Positions 1 to 7,069 of a DNA stretch of 22,738 nt are shown here, one piece after another. The notes under the pieces were generated by a model. That model was not told the origin of the DNA. It did no database searches and saw only the letters and a list, made by a program, of their open reading frames with translations. Source of the DNA: H111-94 sp034436045 (lineage in GTDB: Bacteria > Chloroflexota > Ktedonobacteria > Ktedonobacterales > Ktedonobacteraceae); the NCBI GenBank assembly GCA_034436045.1, contig DAOTVZ010000091.1:1-22738 (forward strand), written 5' to 3'. The first letter of the stretch is position 1. Every line of letters starts with the position of its first letter. A program made the translations under genes and the position numbers.

Positions 1-125
1 CTCTTCCTTGTTTTATAACATCTTCTGTTTAAATAAGGACAGTATTCTTGCAGCACGATATTTTCCCAGTCAACAACTTTGTTTGATCGTGTTGAGACAC
101 CATACATTTCAAGGATTTTTGTCAT
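1..125 (-). CDS. NotI-family-like restriction endonuclease, N-terminal part only (runs off the window)
   Basis: An open frame starts at an ATG (123-125) that overlaps the TGA stop of the methyltransferase (122-124) as ATGA, and stays open for 41 codons to the window edge. The visible protein begins MTKILEMYGVSTRS and contains a C-P-Y-L-x2-R-C-Y-K-T-R-K stretch. A short start followed by Cys-Pro-[FY], Cys and Lys is how I remember the NotI family (PF12183), whose members hold an iron atom with four cysteines; only the first two cysteines would be in view. An internal ATG at 105-107 is an alternative start. Translational coupling to a DNA methyltransferase is the usual layout of a type II restriction-modification pair. 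The catalytic PD-(D/E)xK region is outside the window, so nuclease function is inferred from the N-terminus and the neighbour alone. No other gene identity suggested itself. Confidence 0.55.
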   Translation of the reverse strand, partial: MTKILEMYGVSTRSNKVVDWENIVLQEYCPYLNRRCYKTRK

Positions 126-1201
126 AGCAATATTGAACACCTTTCCTCAGCAAACTGCACGTATTCTTTTGAAATATCTATGCCGATGGATTTTCTCTGG
201 AGTGTCCTGGCTACATAGTTGGTTGTGCCTGTACCACAAAAAGGATCAATCACTATTCCATTGGTCGGACAGGTGGCCAGAATAGGGATTTTGCATAGGT
301 CTTCTGGATAAGGGGCAAAATGCTCAAATCGAGCCTGTCGGTCTTCGGGGATGATCTCCCATACATCGCCGGGTTTGCTACCCTTTGGATGATAGAGTAA
401 AAAATAGAACCCTTTCTCTTTTAGCTCTTTTGCTCTTCCTGAGAGTTTTTCTGAATTGGAATGAGTAGTGCGTTGCTGTCCCCGGATAATCATTCTGAAA
501 TCATCTATCTCATGTTCACTAACTTTTCTTAGCACCTCATTGAGTGCTTTCAGTGCCTCATCCTTTTCAGCAGGTGTTAAAGCAGTAGAAAGCTCTATTT
601 GACGTTTATACCTGATCCCGCTGACGCCAGTTGCAGAGACGACGGCTCCATTAACGACTCTAGATTTCCGGGGATCTGAGCGAAGCTGGTCGCTATCATA
701 ATAGTAGCCTTTAGCACTCTTAACAAAGTGAAAGAGATTTTCATGCGTATTTGCTAAGCGATCTGTTGTATTATCAAGCCCGCCCTTTACTTTATTCCAG
801 ATAATGCTGTTGCGCAAAACCCATTGTTGCTCGTCGGTAAGGCGAAGGGCAATACGCCAGGGAATACCCATCAGATTCTTGTTGAGATAACTATCACCTA
901 TGTTAAGCCAAAATGAACCTGTAGGTTTTAGTATCCTTTTGATCTCTTTCGTAATGGCGAGAATGTTGATAATATAGTCCTGATAGTTGTTTTCTAAGCC
1001 AACGCCGCCATTGTCGTATTGACGTTTTTGCCAGTATGGCGGGCTGGTCATACACATGTCAATGGAGTCCGAAGGAATTTGTTTAAGAACGGAAAGAGCG
1101 TCTCCTACCAGAAATAGAGGTGTTGTCTCATTATTTCTGATATAAGAGTAAAAAATATCGGCAATACTGTATTGGTGATTTACTAGAGACTCTGCAATCA
1201 T
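122..1201 (-). CDS. DNA methyltransferase, beta class (N4-cytosine or N6-adenine), of a type II restriction-modification system
   Basis: This enzyme would transfer a methyl group from S-adenosylmethionine to an exocyclic amino group in a specific DNA site, protecting it from the partner nuclease. Catalytic motif IV (T-S-P-P-Y-W, residues 52-57) comes first, and the SAM-binding motif I (D-P-F-C-G-T-G-T-T, 319-327) lies near the C-terminus. That order defines the beta class. The S-P-P-Y form is most common in N4-cytosine enzymes, so N4mC is more likely than N6mA. About 260 residues between the motifs hold the target-recognition region, and the 359-aa length is normal. I chose ATG 1199-1201 because AAGGTGGA (1211-1218) sits 9 nt upstream; a GTG at 1226-1228 would add nine residues but would bury that ribosome site. 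The gene overlaps the downstream nuclease-like frame by 4 bp. Base use is more A+T-rich than the rest of the window, which suggests acquisition by transfer. Confidence 0.9.
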   Translation of the reverse strand: MIAESLVNHQYSIADIFYSYIRNNETTPLFLVGDALSVLKQIPSDSIDMCMTSPPYWQKRQYDNGGVGLENNYQDYIINILAITKEIKRILKPTGSFWLNIGDSYLNKNLMGIPWRIALRLTDEQQWVLRNSIIWNKVKGGLDNTTDRLANTHENLFHFVKSAKGYYYDSDQLRSDPRKSRVVNGAVVSATGVSGIRYKRQIELSTALTPAEKDEALKALNEVLRKVSEHEIDDFRMIIRGQQRTTHSNSEKLSGRAKELKEKGFYFLLYHPKGSKPGDVWEIIPEDRQARFEHFAPYPEDLCKIPILATCPTNGIVIDPFCGTGTTNYVARTLQRKSIGIDISKEYVQFAEERCSILL

Positions 1202-1406
1202 ACGATTCCGTCCACCTTTAAGGCTCACAATTAGTATTGATTTGTAGTCAGGTTGGAACTGTGCATGTACTATACTACTCTTGGGCCAAAAAGGGAAGAG
1301 CGCTAACCTCTTTAAGAGAATATTTCCATGTATGCATTAATTCAAAATTTAATCTCAATAGATTAGAAATTATAATATAAATATTAGGAACGACTCTGCA
1401 AGCCAT

Positions 1407-1421
1407 CTCTGACTCACAGAG
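1407..1421. other. Short hairpin downstream of the propeller protein gene
   Basis: CTCTG-ACTCA-CAGAG forms a 5-bp stem with a 5-nt loop about 30 bp beyond the stop of the 894-aa gene. No T-run follows on the minus strand, so it is at best a weak terminator. The rest of 1202-1449 is A+T-rich, with no gene and no promoter I could call confidently for the methyltransferase. Confidence 0.2.
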
Positions 1422-1449
1422 CCGCTTCTAGTCCTCTCTAGTCCGCTGC

Positions 1450-4134
1450 TTAGTTCCCGACATAGCCGAGAATGTCGCTACCGCCTCGTGTGGGGAAACT
1501 GCCGCCGCTCGTGTTCCAGTACATCGGGCGCTCGGCCACAAAAGGGGAGCCGGTGGCAGCGCTGACGGTCATCGAAACCTCGTAGCCGCGATGGTCGTCG
1601 CCGCTGTGTACGAGATATTGCAGCACCAGGGCGGTGATGTCGATGGTGGAGCGACTCTGGGCCGCGACCGATAACGTCTGTGTGTAGGTGCGTCCATATC
1701 CGTTCATCAGCTTGATGGTAATGGTTTCGTTGCTCGCTGTGGGATTCTGGAGCGTGAGCCACTCGTTGTAACCACGATTGCTGTAGCCCTCGGCGAAGCT
1801 ATAGGCGGTGAAGGTGGCTGGCCCGCTTTGCCCCATCACGTCCGTCAGGCCCACAGTTGACAGCGTGTTATGTTGGTATTGGAAGAAGAGTTCGCGTTGT
1901 GCGACGATGGGTGTGTTGCTTCTGATTTCCGCCGAAACTTCTGGTGTGAGCTTACAGGGTGTGGTATCACAGGTACCGCTCGGATGGCTATAGAACTGGT
2001 TGACGTTCATGATGTATTGGCTCTGGGCCGCGACCGTCACCTGAATTGTTTGCGTGTGACCACCCTGATACTCCAGCTTGATGAGCGCATTGACCGCACT
2101 GCTGCCGGTATTGCCGAGCACGAGATATTCCTGAAACCGTCCACCTGTGTAGCCCTCAGCGAAGAGCCAGTCGCTAGCGGTTGTCTGCGCGCCAACAACG
2201 CTGGCGGCACCAGAGATTGTACCGGCGTTACCCTCATTGATATTATAGAAGTAGCTTGGACGCTCGATAACGACGGGTTGGGTCGAGGTGACGACGGCGA
2301 TGACGTGCTGAGGCAGATTCAGGGGATCGGGTGTCAGGGTACGGCGGGCACCGGCGGGAACCTGGATGCTCTGTGTGCCGACGATATGCCCGCCAGCGTA
2401 GTAGCTCGCTGTGACTGTGGCTGCCTGACCTGTGGGTGGATTGAGAATAGTGAAGTATGAGTTAATAAACGAGTTGGAGCCGGTCTGAGTCTGCACATCG
2501 GCAAAGACGAAACTGGTGTTCAGGTGCGTCGCGCCCAGCGTATCACTACCGCTAAGGACATTGTGATAGTTGAAGTACATCGGGCGTTCAGCCACGATAC
2601 CGGTGCAAGCTGGTGTGCTGGTGCTGTTTACCGTGACAATCGTTGAGACATCCGCCGCCGCAGTCTGCCAGGGCTGAATGCCCAGGTCGGCATTAACCGG
2701 CTCGGTTAGACGTGAGGTAGGTGGGATAGTGACGTTGACCGTTTTCTTATTTAATGCGGTTGTGTTGTCAAAGGTATACAGGTATTGAATTGAGACGGCA
2801 CAGGAGTTGACAGGATCGGGATTATCGAGCGTCAGATATTCCTGAAACTGCTTACCGACGTGCCCCTCGGCGAAGTACCATATCTTATTGACCGGCGCGA
2901 CGGGTGGGTTGAGTGGTGGCGTGCCAGTTGGCGAGGGCGTGGTCGTGCTGGTCGTGGTTGGTGTTGCAGTGGATGAGGGAGCGATCAGGCTCGTAGGAAT
3001 CTTGTCTATCATGAAGCCGAACTGTTCGCTGATCCAGACATTACCCTGCCCGTCTAGCAAGAAACCATCGTGGGGATGCGGGTTTGCATCGGTCGGCGTA
3101 ATCAGGCTGATAGCTTGATAGGTGCTGGTGGACGGGTTGAGAACACCGACACGGTTGTCGAGCGAGTCGTCGAACCAGACGTTGCCGCTGCTATCAAGCT
3201 GAATGCCGGAGATATGGGTACCGGCGCACGGTGTTGGTGTTGTGCCGGGTGTTGCCGTCGGGCAAACGCCGATAGAAACCTGGTACTCAATATCCTGGTT
3301 GGTCGAGGGATTGAATTTGCCGATCTGGCCCAGGAACCCCTCTGTAAACCAGACATTGCCCTGGCTATCGACTGTTAAGAGGTGGGGGCCGGGATTGGCG
3401 ATGGTATGTTCGGTAATCGTGATTGTGCCGGTGCTGGTCGGGTTAAATTCGCCGAGTTTGTTCGTGCCGTTTTCGGTGAACCAGATGTGCCCGTTGGGAG
3501 CCTGCGTGATGCCGTAGGGATTGGCTCCGGCGGTGGGAATGGCGTTCTCGACGAAAGCGTGGCTGGTGGTGTTAAAGAAGCCAATCTTGTTGCCTTGAAT
3601 TTCGGTGAACCAGAGGTTGCCGCCGTTCAAGAGCAGATCATACGGTGCGGCATTAGGCGTCGGGGCTGTCCACTCTGTCCAGGTATTGGTCGAGGGTACC
3701 AGTTCACCAATAGCATTGTGTGTCGGGTCAGTGAACCAGACGTTGCCATTATTATCAACGACGAGGAAGACGGGGTTATAGATGACGTTGACCGGCGGAT
3801 TGAAATTCTGTACCAGGGTATCACTGGCGACACTATATTCGCCGATCACACCTGGCGGGGGTGTGCCACAGACGGGCGAGGCATCACAAGCTGGTTCCGC
3901 AACCCAGAGATGGCCCGCAGTATCAAAGGTAATTGCCCAGGGATTGGTTGCTGTTGCGGCCTGGGTATAGCTGATCGCGTAGGCATGAGGGGTAAAGAGA
4001 ATGTTCCAGCCTAATATACCACTGGCGAGGATCGCCAGCGACGCGATACTCATGCGTATAAACAAGCCGAGTGATCGTACTGACGCCGTTGGGGTGTTCC
4101 TGTCAGCATCAGGTTGGTGAGAGAGACTCTGCAT
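1450..4134 (-). CDS. Exported seven-bladed Vgb-like beta-propeller protein with four C-terminal FAEG/ERPMYF modules
   Basis: This 894-aa protein starts with a cytosolic stretch and a hydrophobic segment (about 25-45) ending near A-Y-A, so it is secreted or membrane-anchored. Residues 74-380 contain seven repeats of the G-N-V-W-F-T-E type (near 74, 130, 172, 215, 259, 317 and 364), the pattern of Vgb (virginiamycin B lyase) and related propellers. A Thr/Pro/Ser linker (about 384-414) follows. Four modules of roughly 110-120 residues then open at about 419, 541, 655 and 778. Each opens with F-A-[ED] and an x-x-Y-[LF]-T-[IL]-x-N-P-like element, and closes with V-x-E-R-P-x-Y-F and a G-x-D-x-x-G-like turn. 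The protein ends G-Y-V-G-N. The modules recur in the 535-aa protein nearby. I infer a cell-surface binding or structural role; lyase activity on streptogramins is not supported. The start ATG (4132-4134) has GAGGATG a little far upstream. Confidence 0.8.
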   Translation of the reverse strand: MQSLSHQPDADRNTPTASVRSLGLFIRMSIASLAILASGILGWNILFTPHAYAISYTQAATATNPWAITFDTAGHLWVAEPACDASPVCGTPPPGVIGEYSVASDTLVQNFNPPVNVIYNPVFLVVDNNGNVWFTDPTHNAIGELVPSTNTWTEWTAPTPNAAPYDLLLNGGNLWFTEIQGNKIGFFNTTSHAFVENAIPTAGANPYGITQAPNGHIWFTENGTNKLGEFNPTSTGTITITEHTIANPGPHLLTVDSQGNVWFTEGFLGQIGKFNPSTNQDIEYQVSIGVCPTATPGTTPTPCAGTHISGIQLDSSGNVWFDDSLDNRVGVLNPSTSTYQAISLITPTDANPHPHDGFLLDGQGNVWISEQFGFMIDKIPTSLIAPSSTATPTTTSTTTPSPTGTPPLNPPVAPVNKIWYFAEGHVGKQFQEYLTLDNPDPVNSCAVSIQYLYTFDNTTALNKKTVNVTIPPTSRLTEPVNADLGIQPWQTAAADVSTIVTVNSTSTPACTGIVAERPMYFNYHNVLSGSDTLGATHLNTSFVFADVQTQTGSNSFINSYFTILNPPTGQAATVTASYYAGGHIVGTQSIQVPAGARRTLTPDPLNLPQHVIAVVTSTQPVVIERPSYFYNINEGNAGTISGAASVVGAQTTASDWLFAEGYTGGRFQEYLVLGNTGSSAVNALIKLEYQGGHTQTIQVTVAAQSQYIMNVNQFYSHPSGTCDTTPCKLTPEVSAEIRSNTPIVAQRELFFQYQHNTLSTVGLTDVMGQSGPATFTAYSFAEGYSNRGYNEWLTLQNPTASNETITIKLMNGYGRTYTQTLSVAAQSRSTIDITALVLQYLVHSGDDHRGYEVSMTVSAATGSPFVAERPMYWNTSGGSFPTRGGSDILGYVGN

Positions 4135-4173
4135 AGGTTTTTCACATCCTCACGGGAACTGGACAAACGCATA

Positions 4174-4189
4174 CAGGTATGATTACCTG
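4174..4189. promoter_or_regulatory. 16-bp inverted repeat in a divergent promoter region
   Basis: CAGGTA-TGAT-TACCTG is a perfect 6-bp-arm inverted repeat in the 120 bp between the divergently transcribed propeller gene and the lipoprotein gene. It is a candidate operator able to control both. No regulator gene next to it points to a specific family, and chance occurrence is possible. Confidence 0.3.
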
Positions 4190-4254
4190 CTCTATTGCCA
4201 CTATACCGATAGGAGTAAAATGATAGAGGTCAAAATGTTGAAGGAGAGAGGAAC

Positions 4255-5157
4255 ATGAAACATGTAGAGGCAAAATGCCTGTTATGCTGGCTGATGGCTC
4301 TTTGCTTGGTAGCTTTTTTATTGGCAGCTTGTATAAATCAAGGTAGTAGCCTATCATCTGCTACTTCGCTCACACCAACCCCACACAAGTATATATGGCT
4401 CATCTCGAATGCAGCTCTCAGATTACTTGAGCAAACTGATCCGTCAGGTACCCTTGCTAAAACGTATTTTGACAATCCTGATACCTATCTCTTAGGAGCG
4501 AGTACGACAGGTGAGCCGCCAGACTGGTTGAGTGTGCCAACAATCAGTTTCACCAGTTACGCGACCTTGCAACGGGCTTTTGAGCGAGAAATGATCAGTC
4601 CTATGGTAAAAGCAGTTGTTTATGATAATGAATCGTGGCGTTTTACTCCTGTACAGGAGCAACGTGATCCCGCGTTGTACTACCGGCTTGCTGCTCAGCT
4701 TGTGCATCAGCATCATCTCCTTTTTATCGCTACGCCTGCAACTGACCTGGTGCAGTTGCAGGCATCTACGCAAGGGACAATATATCAACGATTTTTGCAG
4801 CTAGGGTTTGTTGCGGCAGCCGCCCGTTATGCTGATATATATGAGATACAAGCACAAGGTTCTGAGATGAATCTGGAGCAATATAAGACATTTGTGAAAG
4901 AAGCAGTTATGCAGGCGAAGGCGGCGAATCCACATGTGGAGGTGCTGGCGGGATTGAGTACGAATCCAGATGGGAAAAAGGTGACCGCCGACGAATTGTA
5001 TCGGGCCGTATTAGCGACGCAAGATACCGTGAGCGGATACTGGTTGAATATTCCCTCTGGAGGAGCATATTGTCCAGGATGCGGGAAGCCACAGGTGCAG
5101 GTAGCTATTAGCTTCCTGAAAGAACTATCAAGTCAGGGTGCAACAGCAGGAAATTGA
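4255..5157 (+). CDS. Lipoprotein of unknown function, probably TIM-barrel glycoside-hydrolase-like
   Basis: The 300-aa product has a classic lipoprotein signal: positive start, hydrophobic core, then lipobox L-A-A-C with Cys26 as the lipidated residue, so it should sit on the outer face of the membrane. The body alternates strand-like and helix-like stretches. Elements include V-V-Y-D-N-E-S-W (about 119-126), L-L-F-I-A-T-P, I-Y-E-I-Q-A-Q, V-E-V-L-A-G-L-S-T-N and Y-W-L-N-I-P, followed by a C-P-G-C pair near 272. This resembles secreted hypothetical proteins of Actinobacteria and Chloroflexota with a glycosidase-like barrel; I cannot name substrate or catalytic residues. The start ATG has AGGAGAG (4242-4248) at good spacing. 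The gene lies alone between the two repeat-module surface proteins and is divergent from one and convergent with the other. Function remains unassigned. Confidence 0.75.
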   Translation: MKHVEAKCLLCWLMALCLVAFLLAACINQGSSLSSATSLTPTPHKYIWLISNAALRLLEQTDPSGTLAKTYFDNPDTYLLGASTTGEPPDWLSVPTISFTSYATLQRAFEREMISPMVKAVVYDNESWRFTPVQEQRDPALYYRLAAQLVHQHHLLFIATPATDLVQLQASTQGTIYQRFLQLGFVAAAARYADIYEIQAQGSEMNLEQYKTFVKEAVMQAKAANPHVEVLAGLSTNPDGKKVTADELYRAVLATQDTVSGYWLNIPSGGAYCPGCGKPQVQVAISFLKELSSQGATAGN

Positions 5158-5175
5158 TGCAAATCCTGCTGTTGC
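5140..5175. terminator. 12-bp perfect hairpin between convergent genes
   Basis: GCAACAGCAGGA (5140-5151) pairs perfectly with TCCTGCTGTTGC (5164-5175) across a 12-nt loop that contains the TGA stop of the lipoprotein gene. It lies between that gene and the 3' end of the convergent 535-aa gene. It could act as a bidirectional terminator or mRNA-end protector. Neither strand has a T-run after the stem, so intrinsic termination is not certain. Confidence 0.5.
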
Positions 5176-5201
5176 CTCTGCTCTGATGGTTGCTGGTCGG
5201 T

Positions 5202-6809
5202 TTAGCCACCGACGTAGCCGAGCAAGCTGCTACCTCCCTGCACGCCGAAACTGGAGACGCCGTTGGTATTAAAGTACATTGGGCGCTCCGCGATGAAGGG
5301 CTGGCCGTTGAGCGTTTGCACGGTCATAGAAACCGAGTTAGCGGTGCTGCTGGTGCCGGGATTGAAGGCCGTTTGTACCAGCGCGGCGATGTCCAGCGTA
5401 TAGCGGCTGTTGGCCACAACATTAAAGCTTTGACTGAATGTTTGTCCATTGCCGTTCAGCAGCGTAACCGTGATACTCTCGGTGGCCTGGGTGGGATTCT
5501 GAATGGTAAGCCATTCGTTGTAACCACGCGCGGCATACCCCTCGGCGAAACTGTAGATGCTATGAGTGGCCGGACCGACCTGCCCAATGGTATCGGTGCC
5601 ACCGATGGCTGCTGTTGGCAGGGTGTGTTTGTAGGTGAAGTAGATTTCACGTTGCACAATGATCTGCTGACCAGTAGATTGCACCTCTGCCGAGACTTGC
5701 GGTGTGGACCCGGCGAAGGTGTTATTGGCATTGACGTCCCAGATTTGCTGCATGTTGTTATGCAGGGTGAGGGTGAATTGCTTCACTACCCCTGTTTGAG
5801 ATTTTAAGAGGATCGTCACATTGGCACTGCCCGTCAGGCTGGTGGGGTCGAGGTTAGCGATGGTCAGATATTCCTGGAAACCAGGGCCGGTATAGCCTTC
5901 CGCGAAGAACCAGTCGTTGGCGAGGGCAGGTTGACCGACGACATCATAAGCGCCACTGGCGTTATTGACGTTAGAGAAGTATGTTGGGCGCTCTACCATA
6001 ATCGGTACGTTGTTGGTGGAAGTGACAATGGCAGGCATATGGCCGGTATAGCCTGCCAGTGAAGGCGCAATCGTGCCGCGCGCGTGAGCCGGTACGGTCA
6101 ACGTCTGTTGTAGGGCTGCGAACGGTTGTGGGTAGATGACCTGGACATTGGCAGGCGTATTGTTGGGGTTCAGAATGGTGATATATGAGGTGAAGTTAGA
6201 ACCATTGACACTACCTGAAGGCACATCGGCAAAATAGAATTTGGTGCCCAGTTTCGTTGCTCCGAAAACGTCGGTACCGCTGGCGATGCCCTGGAAGTTG
6301 GTGAAGTACATTGGTCGCTCGACTACGATACCCTGGCAGTTTGGTGTGCTGGTCTTGTTCACCGTTACAACCGTTGCCACTGAGGCAGCGCTGGTCGATG
6401 AATCGGCAATGCCAAGATCGCCATTGACCGATTCGGTGAGGCGGCTGGCAGCCGCGACCTGCACCGCAACGGTTTTATTAAGTGGCGTTGTACTGCCGTC
6501 CATGACGTAGTTATACTGAATGTTGACCGCACAGGCGTTGGGCGTCGGGTTGCCGATGGTCAAATATTCGCGGAAGCTCTTGCCGACGCGCCCCTCAGCA
6601 AGATACCAGGCTGTATTGACCGGCCCGACCTGTAGCGGGGTTGATGTTGATGTGGCTTTCGGGTTAGCAGCTTGTGCATGGTGTGTGCTGCTAATGAGAA
6701 GCCATCCCAACAGGATGCTGCCCGCGATGGCAGCGGTAGCTAATCCGAGACGTATAACAATGCTCATGATGCGTGACGATTGTTTCGTCCCCCAGAAACG
6801 CTCTTTCAT
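5202..6809 (-). CDS. Exported protein of four FAEG/ERPMYF modules (paralogue of the propeller protein's C-terminal half)
   Basis: The 535-aa product has a hydrophobic export or anchor segment at about 17-41 ending near A-Q-A-A. Four modules then open at about 68, 190, 299 and 418: A-E-G-R-V-G-K-S-F-R-E-Y-L-T, F-A-D-V with S-Y-I-T-I-L-N-P, F-A-E-G-Y-T-G-P-G-F-Q-E-Y-L-T, and F-A-E-G-Y-A-A-R-G-Y-N-E-W-L-T. Each closes with an E-R-P-[MT]-Y-F or Q-R-E-I-Y-F element and a glycine-rich turn. The final G-Y-V-G-G matches the G-Y-V-G-N end of the 894-aa protein. Module order and sequence match between the two proteins, so they arose by duplication and differ in having or lacking the propeller. I infer a beta-sandwich surface or adhesion protein; no enzymatic motif is visible. 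AAGGAG lies 13 nt upstream of the ATG, farther than usual, next to a palindromic 5' region. Confidence 0.75.
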   Translation of the reverse strand: MKERFWGTKQSSRIMSIVIRLGLATAAIAGSILLGWLLISSTHHAQAANPKATSTSTPLQVGPVNTAWYLAEGRVGKSFREYLTIGNPTPNACAVNIQYNYVMDGSTTPLNKTVAVQVAAASRLTESVNGDLGIADSSTSAASVATVVTVNKTSTPNCQGIVVERPMYFTNFQGIASGTDVFGATKLGTKFYFADVPSGSVNGSNFTSYITILNPNNTPANVQVIYPQPFAALQQTLTVPAHARGTIAPSLAGYTGHMPAIVTSTNNVPIMVERPTYFSNVNNASGAYDVVGQPALANDWFFAEGYTGPGFQEYLTIANLDPTSLTGSANVTILLKSQTGVVKQFTLTLHNNMQQIWDVNANNTFAGSTPQVSAEVQSTGQQIIVQREIYFTYKHTLPTAAIGGTDTIGQVGPATHSIYSFAEGYAARGYNEWLTIQNPTQATESITVTLLNGNGQTFSQSFNVVANSRYTLDIAALVQTAFNPGTSSTANSVSMTVQTLNGQPFIAERPMYFNTNGVSSFGVQGGSSLLGYVGG

Positions 6810-6826
6810 TGAAAATCTTCGTCTCC

Positions 6827-6856
6827 TTTCACAATAATGTGAAAATCATTATTGTG
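6827..6856. promoter_or_regulatory. Nested palindromes in the 5' region of the 535-aa surface protein gene
   Basis: Two inverted repeats overlap here. TTTCACA-ATAA-TGTGAAA (6827-6844) has 7-bp arms, and CACAATAATG-N7-CATTATTGTG (6830-6856) has 10-bp arms. They lie between a TATAAT box (minus strand, 6877-6882) and the AAGGAG ribosome site (6823-6828). Either a repressor operator overlapping the transcript start or an mRNA hairpin abutting the ribosome site would fit. Confidence 0.5.
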
Positions 6857-6876
6857 TTTCTAGAATGGAAATTACC

Positions 6877-6882
6877 ATTATA
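6877..6882 (-). promoter_or_regulatory. Candidate -10 box for the 535-aa surface protein gene
   Basis: A perfect TATAAT on the minus strand lies about 68 nt upstream of the start codon. The expected -35 position holds no good match, so this is a tentative promoter. Confidence 0.35.
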
Positions 6883-7033
6883 TAGTACTATTGTCATCTA
6901 ATAAGATATATTGGATGGCAAATATTAAAAGCAAGTTAAATTGTGCGGTGTTGTGTATATATTGAGAAGTGTGCTGTTCTGTTTGAATTGTACAACGAGG
7001 CATGTTGATGAGGATAACTTTACCTGCTCCGTA

Positions 7034-7063
7034 TAGACAAAATTCCTAGACCTCTGATACAAT
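7034..7063 (+). promoter_or_regulatory. SigA-type promoter placing transcription start at the HD-protein ATG
   Basis: TAGACA (7034-7039, five of six consensus bases) and TACAAT (7058-7063, five of six) are separated by 18 nt, with an extended -10 TGA just upstream (7055-7057). The expected transcription start, about seven bases after the -10, coincides with the ATG at 7070. Confidence 0.6.
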
Positions 7064-7069
7064 CCAGGT

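Noticed and set aside
3382..4014. A 210-aa plus-strand frame inside the propeller gene
   Set aside because: It mirrors the repeated propeller blades on the opposite strand and has no ribosome site or domain.
1450..4134. Calling the 894-aa protein a streptogramin-resistance lyase (vgb)
   Set aside because: The propeller resembles Vgb, but it is exported, fused to surface modules and not shown to keep the catalytic residues.
6915..6965. A 16-codon plus-strand frame between the 535-aa gene and the HD gene
   Set aside because: There is no good ribosome site and no sign of conservation can be judged; too short to support.
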